Positions 18,819-25,771 of a stretch of 64,000 bases of DNA are shown piece by piece. The stretch lies in assembly GCF_010233585.1 (NCBI RefSeq), contig NZ_CP045997.1:10124430-10188429 (forward strand). The letters run 5' to 3'. Every line of letters starts with the position of its first letter. Positions within the stretch are counted from its first letter, which is position 1. The translations under genes were made by a program, and so were the position numbers. Origin of the DNA: Spirosoma endbachense (GTDB taxonomy: Bacteria > Bacteroidota > Bacteroidia > Cytophagales > Spirosomataceae). Under the pieces are notes generated by a model. That model was not told the DNA's origin and searched no databases. It saw nothing but the letters and a program-made list of their open reading frames with translations.

Positions 18819-19354
18819 TCGGTTAATGTTTCCCGCATTGGCACCTGTTGCTGACGCGTATGGTGCAGATACCAATTGACAACCACGAACGTAACACCAC
18901 ACAGGCCAATTAGCCAGGCAATGCCCCACGGACTTAAGTATGACCAGGTTCGGCGATTGACGGCGTCCATCATGGCCATCAGCATCATGAATAAACTAAT
19001 GGTCATAATAAAGGCATTCTGCAGCGTAGCCCGGTAAGCACGTCGAAGATCGTAGGCACCATACGATTTATTTCGAAACTCAAACACAATATCGTCCAGA
19101 CTGGCCTGTTGAAGCTGTTCATCAGTCATCGCCAGTTCTGAATTATAGGTGTCGCGAAGATGCCGGACAGCTTTCAGATTCGCTTGTTCGAGAACGGTTT
19201 TCAACGCTCCGTCAAAGGGTAAGCCGATCCACATGTAATATTCCACCTCACAGGCAAGGTGATCAAGTAATTCATCAATCAGTGCGTCGGTGGAACCGGT
19301 ATGGATCAGGTGGTTGTGCAACGTAGCGAGTTGCTGTGGACTGAGTTTTTCCAT
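18809..19354 (-). CDS. PadR-linked two-helix membrane protein of unknown function
   Basis: This is a 181-residue protein. The first 95 residues are soluble and helical (LIDELLDHLACEVEYYMWIGLPFDGAL), resembling the small cytoplasmic domain of DUF1700-like or permease-prefix partners of PadR regulators. A short VFEFRNKSYGAYDLRRAYR stretch resembles the motif before the membrane helix of Bacteroidota TonB proteins. Two membrane segments follow (about 110-132 and 142-160). It lies 38 bp after the PadR gene on the same strand and is probably cotranscribed. No function is assigned. The stop overlaps the convergent Nudix gene by 10 bp. Confidence 0.72.
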   Translation of the reverse strand: MEKLSPQQLATLHNHLIHTGSTDALIDELLDHLACEVEYYMWIGLPFDGALKTVLEQANLKAVRHLRDTYNSELAMTDEQLQQASLDDIVFEFRNKSYGAYDLRRAYRATLQNAFIMTISLFMMLMAMMDAVNRRTWSYLSPWGIAWLIGLCGVTFVVVNWYLHHTRQQQVPMRETLTDHA

Positions 19355-19392
19355 GGCACTAAAGTTATCGGTTGAGTTGGTTTAGGAATTCG

Positions 19393-19761
19393 TTAGTGAC
19401 CTGTGGCCAGGCTGGGCAATGGATCGAGGAGTGCTCGCATTGCTTCCATAAAGCGCTCAAAATCGGAGACTTTCTGTTCGGCAACCTGTGTGCCGGATGG
19501 CGTAAGCGAATAGTATTTTCGCAGCCGTCCCTCCACTTCTTCGGTATCTGTAATGAGAAAACCTTCCTGTTCCAGTTTATGCAGAACAGGATATAAAGCA
19601 CCGAACGATAATGTTATCTCGCCTTTTGTTCGCTCTTTTACGGCCTGCGTAATTTCATAGCCATACATTCTTCCCTGCCCAGAAGGAGACCGTTCGGCCA
19701 GCAACTTCAGGACGATCGTTTTGAGCGTACCTCGAAGAAATTCATTGCCTGTTGTATCCAT
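19393..19761 (-). CDS. PadR-family transcriptional regulator
   Basis: This is a winged-helix regulator of about 122 residues: GTLKTIVLKLLAERSPSGQGRMYGYEITQAV, then TLSFGALYPVLHKLEQEGFLI and a wing EGRLRKYYSLTPSG, as expected for PadR. I chose the ATG at 19759-19761 (MDTTGNEFLRGTL), where the conserved domain begins; a longer reading to 19842 runs through AT-rich promoter-like DNA. Two TATATA-rich blocks near 19798-19825, in the gap to the divergent thioredoxin-like gene, are plausible operator half-sites. The downstream membrane protein is the likely regulated partner. Confidence 0.88.
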   Translation of the reverse strand: MDTTGNEFLRGTLKTIVLKLLAERSPSGQGRMYGYEITQAVKERTKGEITLSFGALYPVLHKLEQEGFLITDTEEVEGRLRKYYSLTPSGTQVAEQKVSDFERFMEAMRALLDPLPSLATGH

Positions 19762-19927
19762 AATATTAAGCAGAATTAGTTTAACATAAGTAGGCGTAAA
19801 TATATATAAGAAACCGATATATACAAGCAAACCTTTTATCAATTTAGTGAAGAATAATCAGGTGTTGAGTTTGGCGAACGAAACAGTGCACCCTGCTTGT
19901 TGCGGGAGAGAATGCACCCTTGTATTT

Positions 19928-20557
19928 ATGACAACACCATCTTCTATCATTACGCCGGAGCTAGTAGCATCGGCGTTCACCTACGATCAATATATTGCTC
20001 TTTCTATTGACTTGCTGGCCCAGGCGAGAACAACGTCGGATTCCCCGAATTATAATACCCCCGAAATACTGGGTTATGCCAAACTCAATATTCATCGGAT
20101 GAACCGGTTAGATAAAGTAACCGCTATAAATTCGGAGTTAAAGTCGGTTCTTGACAAGGTATCTGAACCCTGGATCTGGCTCGTTCTGACCGAATCGTGG
20201 TGTGGCGATGCGGCCCAATCCATTCCTGTATTGCACCAGATTGCCGAACAGTCGCCCAATATATCCATCCGGTTTTTGTTGCGTGATAAAAACCCTGATC
20301 TGATGAATGCCTATCTGACCAATGGGGGGAGATCTATTCCTAAACTCATTTGTGTTCGTACCTCCGATCTAAACGAATTGGGTACGTGGGGGCCGCGCCC
20401 AGCTGAACTACAGAAATTATTCTGGGAATGGAAGCCTTTATTACCTTATGCTGAAGTTACGGAACGGCTTCAGCGATGGTATAACACGGACCGCACCCAG
20501 TCGATACAGCGCGAATTCGTCGACCTGGTGACCGTGTGGAATCGCACTCGGGCTTAG
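19928..20557 (+). CDS. Thioredoxin-family protein with modified active site
   Basis: This is a protein of about 209 residues with a thioredoxin-like core: WIWLVLTESWCGDAAQSIPVLHQI, then FLLRDKNPDLMNAYLTNGGRSIPKLI with the cis-Pro loop. The active site reads WCGDA, so the second cysteine of CxxC is missing, as in the thioredoxin_9-type family of bacterial cytosolic proteins. Disulfide exchange would need a monothiol mechanism. I chose the ATG at 19928; the 27 extra residues from 19847 do not look like part of the fold. No signal peptide is seen. It is divergent from PadR and stands alone. Confidence 0.85.
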   Translation: MTTPSSIITPELVASAFTYDQYIALSIDLLAQARTTSDSPNYNTPEILGYAKLNIHRMNRLDKVTAINSELKSVLDKVSEPWIWLVLTESWCGDAAQSIPVLHQIAEQSPNISIRFLLRDKNPDLMNAYLTNGGRSIPKLICVRTSDLNELGTWGPRPAELQKLFWEWKPLLPYAEVTERLQRWYNTDRTQSIQREFVDLVTVWNRTRA

Positions 20558-20777
20558 GTAGGTATGGGTTGCCTGATGTTGAAGCAGGTGAATTGATCGG
20601 CAACGTAGGCTTGTACGGTAAAGCCCGGCAGCACGAAACAGGTAGTTGCAAACAACCCTACTTATTTATAGTTCATCAGAAATAAGGAGTGCATTGAACG
20701 CTATTTTCAGATGGATAAGTTATCCATAAAACGGGCAAACAAATAAACGATCGCTCCAAAATATGCGTTTAAAAGCG

Positions 20778-20806
20778 AACCGTTCCATAACGGTTCTGTA
20801 CTTTTG
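20778..20806 (+). promoter_or_regulatory. Putative FKBP promoter with internal dyad
   Basis: TACTTTTG at 20799-20806 matches the TAnnTTTG -7 consensus and would start transcription about 25 nt before the ATG. The perfect dyad AACCGTT-CCAT-AACGGTT at 20778-20795 occupies the spacer just upstream, a position suited to an operator. I see no good -33 TTTG. Confidence 0.45.
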
Positions 20807-20836
20807 AGGGAATATTCACTAAACAGTGGTGTAATT

Positions 20837-21289
20837 ATGGCACAAGCAAAATCCGGCGATACCGTTCAGGTGCACTATACCGGCACTCTAACCGACGGAA
20901 CCGTATTCGATTCATCAGAGGGGCGTACCCCGCTGGAATTTACGGTTGGTAGTGGTCAGGTCATCAAAGGCTTTGACGAAGGAGTAGCTGGGATGAACCA
21001 GGGCGAAAAGAAAACCATCAACATTCCGGTGGAAGATGCCTATGGTCCAACTAATGAAGAAATGATTTTTACGTTAGATCGATCCGATATTCCTGCCGAT
21101 ATCCCGCTCGAAGTGGGTATGACGCTTAATATGCACGAAGATGGCAATCCACGCCCTATTCCAGTGATTGTTCGCGACTTGACCGACACGAACGTTACGC
21201 TTGATGCGAACCACCCGCTGGCGGGACAGGATCTGGTATTTGAAGTTGAATTGGTTGGGGTAAAATCACCGTCAGGTTTGATTCTGTAA
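20837..21289 (+). CDS. FKBP-type peptidyl-prolyl isomerase (SlyD-like)
   Basis: This is a cytoplasmic protein of about 150 residues. SGDTVQVHYTGTLTDGTVFDSS, PLEFTVGSGQVIKGFDEGVAGMNQGEKK and PVEDAYGPTNEEMIF give the FKBP core interrupted by an insert-in-flap domain, as in SlyD. It catalyses cis/trans isomerisation before proline and has chaperone activity in the family. It lacks the His-rich metal-binding tail of E. coli SlyD. I chose the ATG at 20837 (MAQAKSGDTV). There is no signal peptide. Confidence 0.93.
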   Translation: MAQAKSGDTVQVHYTGTLTDGTVFDSSEGRTPLEFTVGSGQVIKGFDEGVAGMNQGEKKTINIPVEDAYGPTNEEMIFTLDRSDIPADIPLEVGMTLNMHEDGNPRPIPVIVRDLTDTNVTLDANHPLAGQDLVFEVELVGVKSPSGLIL

Positions 21290-21305
21290 CCGGTTAATCA
21301 TTAGG

Positions 21306-21363
21306 TAAATGGGTAATTAGTTGATGAGGGCTTTTGCGTCAGCCAACTAATTACCCATTTACT
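21306..21363. terminator. Hairpin terminator between convergent genes
   Basis: A perfect 19-bp inverted repeat (21306-21324 with 21345-21363) and a 20-nt loop lie between the FKBP stop and the stop of the convergent 21382-21792 gene. It lacks a long T-run, so it may work as a transcript-end stabiliser rather than an efficient intrinsic terminator. Confidence 0.7.
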
Positions 21364-21381
21364 GTATTTGCCGGTGAGTAT

Positions 21382-21792
21382 CTATTCCTGTTCCTCTTTA
21401 TCCAGTGCCAGTAAATCGCCTAATTCTCTGAGCGCTGTTTGAATTCCCCTAAGATTGGCCCGAGCAACGGATGCTGCCAGGGCAACAGTGATGGCTCCGA
21501 TGTTAAGGGCTACTGTAATGGTATGAATATGCTGGAGCCCGGCTCTGGCGTCGTCCGTCGCCTGACGAATAGCTGCGGCCATTTCACCCGCCTGATTGAA
21601 AGCTGGACGAACCGCCAGGGATTGCAAATCCTGCGCGCGATTGAGTAGGCTATTCTGATAAGCGTTCAGATCGAGCTGTTGTTCGTGGGTAAACGCGGGC
21701 CAATGCATCACCTGAAACTCGTTCAGGGCGCGGGCCATTGTTCGGTAGCCGTTTGCGATACTGACGATTTGTTCAAAGGTGAAGTCTTCCAT
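21382..21792 (-). CDS. Hypothetical small helical protein
   Basis: I do not recognise this 136-residue protein. It is largely alpha-helical and polar, with one Ala/Val-rich stretch (LNIGAITVALAASVARANL, about residues 97-115) that could be amphipathic or a weak membrane segment, and it ends in an acidic LDKEEQE tail. It has no signal peptide. Codon use resembles its neighbours, and the frame ends neatly before a hairpin, which supports a real gene. The 870 bp upstream hold no gene. Confidence 0.6.
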   Translation of the reverse strand: MEDFTFEQIVSIANGYRTMARALNEFQVMHWPAFTHEQQLDLNAYQNSLLNRAQDLQSLAVRPAFNQAGEMAAAIRQATDDARAGLQHIHTITVALNIGAITVALAASVARANLRGIQTALRELGDLLALDKEEQE

Positions 21793-22522
21793 GAGTATGA
21801 GTTAGTGACTCCAGACTGGACTGGAGCTGTTGGCTTGTAAATCTATACGCGCGCACGCTGGCTAATGATGCTTTTCTAAACCATAATTGACTATTTTCAT
21901 ATAGACTGTTGGAACCTAGGCCGCAATTATTAATTATGCTTACCTGAATTAATAAGGCTTGGTATTTAACTACGTTAGCCTTTAGTTGAAAGCATTGACG
22001 TAATTCGTTCTGGACATCCCGGAAAAAATCAATTTGACTGAAATTAGCGTAAATGCGGAACGTTTGAGAGCGCCATCCTGCACCCATTGCGTATAAATTG
22101 GGGTAAATGTTGAAAACTATAGGTTGAATTGGTGTATGTTTCGGGATGTTCTGGATGTATTAACGGTTTAGTTGAAACGAACCTGTTTATCCATAAAATA
22201 GAAGCAGAAACAAATACTGATAAAATCGTATCATACAAATACTTCAGACTGATGCCGTAAAATAAAACGTTGTAAACCGATTGTTACTATAAATCGCTGA
22301 CTTTTGAACGAACGGTCATTCGCGAAAGGCTGAGAGGGGATAATTGGCGTTAGTTCAGGATGATTCTTTTCGACAATACGAGCCGATTTGCCTGCACTAA
22401 GTGAAGCTCTGGGGTCAATAAGTTGCCGACAAACATACTGGGACGTATCAGGAGATTTGATTTTGGTGGCTGAGCCAGGAATGGAAAACAATGCAAGTCA
22501 GATACAAATTTAACTAAACAAA
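21793..22522. other. Gene-free AT-rich region
   Basis: I find no credible gene on either strand in this stretch: the open frames are short, lack family features and overlap one another. It must contain the promoter of the 21382-21792 gene. It could be a decayed gene, but I see no recognisable remnant. Confidence 0.4.
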
Positions 22523-22556
22523 AATCCCGCTGTATTCGTAAGAACACAGCGGGATT
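22523..22556 (-). terminator. Intrinsic terminator
   Basis: AATCCCGCTGT and ACAGCGGGATT form a perfect 11-bp stem. On the minus strand the stem is followed by TTTTTGTTTA. It lies about 105 bp after the stop of the secreted-protein gene at 22662. Confidence 0.85.
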
Positions 22557-22661
22557 GGGGAATTGGGTGTGTAACCAGACTTGTCCGAAAAGACCGATCA
22601 CTTGAGTTGAATAAAACGTACTAATTTAGCCAGTGGCTAACCGCGTTAACCCGTCAGCAAC

Positions 22662-23267
22662 TTAGTGCTTAATGTCGACGCGGGTCGTAAATTGCTTCTG
22701 ATTCGGGCCAACTACAAACGTGTAGGCACCATCGGGCAAAGCTGACAAATCGAACCGGCGAACTGCACCTTTAAATGAATCTACCTGAACCAGCACATTC
22801 TGGGCATCGTAGATGGCGACATTTGCCTCATCTACATTCTTAGCGGGCAAGTTCACTTCAAATTTGTTCTTTTCGTAAGCCAGAACCGAAGGCTCCATCA
22901 CCTGTTGCAGGTTACGTTCGTCGATGCTAAGGGTGTTTCCTTTGATCGTCAATCCCTGCGACAACCACCATGAATTGTTACCCGCTGTCAGAAAATACTG
23001 ACCATCGGGCAGGCCGTTCAGGTTGAACGAGGTAGCCCCTTTTTTATTCTTGCTAATAAGACCACGGTAGAGCAGGTTGCCGTCGGCATCGATAATGGCC
23101 ACGTCAATCGGCGATGCCGTTTGTGTATAAACGCGTACTTTCTTTTGTTCGGACTTCTCAATTTTCACCCCATTCGCTCCTGCACCATTGTCGGCTTTAG
23201 CATCTCCCATGCCTGCCAGACCCCATACTGAAAGTAGTACAGCAATTGATAAACGGAACTGTTTCAT
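22662..23267 (-). CDS. Secreted protein with two similar beta-sandwich-like repeats
   Basis: This protein of about 201 residues begins with a signal peptide (MKQFRLSIAVLLSVWGLAGMGDAKA) from the ATG at 23265-23267; 16 more codons upstream are unlikely. Two similar segments follow: VAIIDADGNLLYRG...FNLNGLPDGQYFLTAG and VAIYDAQNVLVQV...FDLSALPDGAYTFVVG. Each resembles a short Ig-like or T9SS-sorting-like beta domain common in Bacteroidota, but the protein has no standard C-terminal sorting signal. It is probably periplasmic or surface located, with no enzymatic motif. Confidence 0.75.
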   Translation of the reverse strand: MKQFRLSIAVLLSVWGLAGMGDAKADNGAGANGVKIEKSEQKKVRVYTQTASPIDVAIIDADGNLLYRGLISKNKKGATSFNLNGLPDGQYFLTAGNNSWWLSQGLTIKGNTLSIDERNLQQVMEPSVLAYEKNKFEVNLPAKNVDEANVAIYDAQNVLVQVDSFKGAVRRFDLSALPDGAYTFVVGPNQKQFTTRVDIKH

Positions 23268-23668
23268 TTGGTTTGAATTTTTTGTTTTACCGTGACAAAG
23301 GTGTGCGCTATTCACTATTTATTGCAATAGGGGTAGTGTTGATTATCAGGTATTTAAGAAAAGTTCATCTAAAAAGACAATCGAATATAGGTATTTTAGG
23401 CTGATTATTGGAAAAGTACAACAAGTCCATCTAAATTGCGTATGATTTGTATTTTTCTAATAATTCTAATTTTTAGGACTATCTATTTTTCGATAACTAA
23501 TTTTCATATGCAAAGTGCAATTCTTGCAAAATCAACCAAATTAATAAGCGAATCCATAGGCCTATTTTACAAGCTCTGATTGGCTGCTCAGATGCTATTT
23601 CGACATCGAAAGACCCAGGCGAACCCGACTCGATTTGGTTTTGTCTGGGTCTCCATCAGATAAAAAAA
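23268..23668. other. Intergenic region, promoter of the secreted protein
   Basis: There is no credible gene. The sequence is AT-rich. A weak inverted repeat, AGACCCAG...CTGGGTCT, lies around 23605-23652. The region should hold the promoter for the gene at 22662-23267. Confidence 0.35.
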
Positions 23669-23694
23669 GGATTGATCCTGCTAAAGATCAATCC
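23669..23694 (-). terminator. Intrinsic terminator of the bestrophin gene
   Basis: GGATTGATC pairs with GATCAATCC around an 8-nt loop. On the minus strand the stem is followed by seven T residues. It lies 23 bp after the bestrophin stop. Confidence 0.9.
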
Positions 23695-23717
23695 AAAAAC
23701 AATGGAATAATAACGGA

Positions 23718-24731
23718 TCACATCAGAATATTGTCGACCGCCTGTACGCGCTTAGGCAGGTCTGTTTCACCGAGCATATCGCGCAGATCGATCTCGATAT
23801 TGCGACAGATAGCCGTCATGGGAATATCGTTGATACTATTTTCGAACGGATTTTCGCTTGTATCACCAACAATTTCCATGGTGTTGAATATCCAGGCGAT
23901 AACAGTGAAGAAAGGAACTGTCAGCCAAACATGCCAGCCGCTTACTTTTGCCATTTCAGTTAGTAAACCATAGGGGAGCACTGCAATGAATACCCAGGTA
24001 AAAACATAGCTGAAATAGGCATATTGCCGCGGAAACGGGAAGGATTTAATTCGTTCGCAAGCTCCCTGCTGATTGTAAAATTCAACCAGCATTCGCTCCA
24101 GGTCGACGTGGTAATAGTCAGTAAGATAACCTGCTTCCCGTAGCTCCCGAAGTTGTTCCGACTGCTCCCGAAGCAGAAACGTAGCGGGATTTGGATGCTG
24201 AATAATCGATTCAATTTCCTCTTCGGACAGGAACCGGCTTAGTTCTTTATCCAGACTACATTGCCTGAATGCCGCAATGCGTTCGATAACTTCAGAGGCA
24301 GGGTTATGGTGAAGTTCCCAGACGGGCTTCTGCCGGAGCTGAACTCGTATCGCATTTATATAGGCCAGATGACGATAGATGAGCGTTTGCCGGAGTTGTT
24401 TTAATTCACCTTTGGCCAGTGGATTGTTCGTATGTTTAGCATTCAGGTAATCAAGTACCATAATACTCCACGAACGGCTTGCATTCGTAATACTACCCCA
24501 GATCCGCCGGGCTTCCCACAGCCGATCGTAGGAGGAGTTATTTTTAAAGCCGACGTAAAAGGCAACGGCCGTTCCGATGGTGGCAACCGGCACAAACGGT
24601 ATGGCGAGGAACCTCCATCCGGCAATGGAATAAAGAAGGCAGATGAGCGTCGAATAGCATAAAAAAAGGAGAATGGCTCGCCAGGTGAACGGAAAAACAA
24701 TGTGAAAAGGGACGCGTTTGGTTGTAAACAT
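23718..24731 (-). CDS. Bestrophin-family ion channel
   Basis: This is a 337-residue inner-membrane protein. It begins VPFHIVFPFTWRAILLFLCYSTLICLLYSIAGW and continues with PFVPVATIGTAVAFYVGFKNNSSYDRLWEARRIWGSITNASRSW, the hallmark of bacterial bestrophin/UPF0187 proteins, which form pentameric anion or cation channels. About four membrane helices are visible, two near the N-terminus and two around residues 225-270. NPFENSINDIPMTAICRNIEIDL near the C-terminus is also conserved. It stands alone with its own terminator. Ion selectivity cannot be read from the sequence. Confidence 0.92.
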   Translation of the reverse strand: MFTTKRVPFHIVFPFTWRAILLFLCYSTLICLLYSIAGWRFLAIPFVPVATIGTAVAFYVGFKNNSSYDRLWEARRIWGSITNASRSWSIMVLDYLNAKHTNNPLAKGELKQLRQTLIYRHLAYINAIRVQLRQKPVWELHHNPASEVIERIAAFRQCSLDKELSRFLSEEEIESIIQHPNPATFLLREQSEQLRELREAGYLTDYYHVDLERMLVEFYNQQGACERIKSFPFPRQYAYFSYVFTWVFIAVLPYGLLTEMAKVSGWHVWLTVPFFTVIAWIFNTMEIVGDTSENPFENSINDIPMTAICRNIEIDLRDMLGETDLPKRVQAVDNILM

Positions 24732-24881
24732 GGTCAGTTGGAATGAGGTAAGATGAGGATGGTTATTTCGGTAATCCCCTAAAATAAGGGGATAATTGAT
24801 AATAAAATGTAAACGGTGTCAACTGGCGTGTGGCAAGCTTAATTTCTTATCTTGCTGCCTGCAAAAAATCTTATTTTCTTC

Positions 24882-25691
24882 ATGGAGAGCGTACTCAAAG
24901 GCCAGATTGCCCTAATTACCGGAGCCAGTAGCGGCATCGGAGCAGGTGTTGCGAAGTCGCTGGCAGCTGCCGGGGCTACCGTTGTAGTCAATTATCCGGT
25001 CGAGGCCACAAAGCCGGCCGCCGATGACGTACTGAAAGAAATTACAGATGCAGGCGGCACAGGTATTGTAGCCCAATGTGATGTCAGCAAAGAAGATCAG
25101 GTGATCAAGATGTTCGCTGATGTAGTCGCTCAGTTCGGCACCGTCGATATTCTAATCAATAATGCGGGTCTGCAACGCGATGCCAAGTTTGACGAAATGA
25201 CACTCGATCAGTGGAATACGGTCATTAATGTTAATCTGACGGGCCAGTTCCTGTGTGCCCGCGAAGCCATCCGCGAATTCCTCCGCCGGGGGCCGCGCCC
25301 GGAGGTTTCTGTCGCAACGGGTAAAATTATCTGCATGAGTTCCGTCCATGAGCTGATTCCGTGGGGAGGTCACGTAAATTACGCTACCTCAAAAGGCGGT
25401 ATTAGAATGCTGATGCAGTCGCTGGCGCAGGAGTACGGCGATCGCCAGATTCGGGTCAACAGCATTTGTCCCGGCGCTATTCAAACGCCTATCAACCGGG
25501 CAGCGTGGGAAACGCCACAGGCCTTGAATAGCTTAATGACATTAATTCCCTATAATCGCATCGGACAGCCACAGGACATTGGGAACCTCGCCGTATTTCT
25601 TTCGTCCGATCTGTCTGACTACATAACCGGAGCCAGCATTTTCATTGATGGCGGTATGACCGTGTTTGAAGGGTTCTCAACCAATGGGTAA
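24882..25691 (+). CDS. SDR-family oxidoreductase (glucose 1-dehydrogenase-like)
   Basis: This is a classical short-chain dehydrogenase of about 269 residues: TGASSGIGAGVAKSLAAAG nucleotide-binding motif, NNAG, catalytic Ser in MSSVHE, and YATSK for the Tyr/Lys pair. NSICPGAIQTPINR and DYITGASIFIDGGM are typical of glucose 1-dehydrogenase-type SDRs. I chose the ATG at 24882 (MESVLKGQIALITG); a TTG at 24852 would add ten residues. It lies 80 bp upstream of a GH63 glucosidase on the same strand, so oxidising glucose released by that enzyme is a reasonable guess. The substrate is unproven. Confidence 0.9.
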   Translation: MESVLKGQIALITGASSGIGAGVAKSLAAAGATVVVNYPVEATKPAADDVLKEITDAGGTGIVAQCDVSKEDQVIKMFADVVAQFGTVDILINNAGLQRDAKFDEMTLDQWNTVINVNLTGQFLCAREAIREFLRRGPRPEVSVATGKIICMSSVHELIPWGGHVNYATSKGGIRMLMQSLAQEYGDRQIRVNSICPGAIQTPINRAAWETPQALNSLMTLIPYNRIGQPQDIGNLAVFLSSDLSDYITGASIFIDGGMTVFEGFSTNG

Positions 25692-25708
25692 AAGAAAATT
25701 TACGGAAT

Positions 25709-25740
25709 AGGCTATACGGTTGAGCGCAATCGTATAGCCT
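25709..25740 (+). other. Intercistronic hairpin
   Basis: AGGCTATACG and CGTATAGCCT form a perfect 10-bp stem with a 12-nt loop between the SDR and GH63 genes. The next bases (GTATCC) are not a T-run, so it may stabilise or attenuate rather than terminate. Confidence 0.5.
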
Positions 25741-25771
25741 GTATCCTAGTTAATATCTCATATACAATACA

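Noticed and set aside
21793..22661. Possible small genes such as 22044-22238, 22231-22491 and 22350-22601 on the minus strand
   Set aside because: They overlap one another or the terminator at 22523-22556, and have no domain or signal-peptide features.
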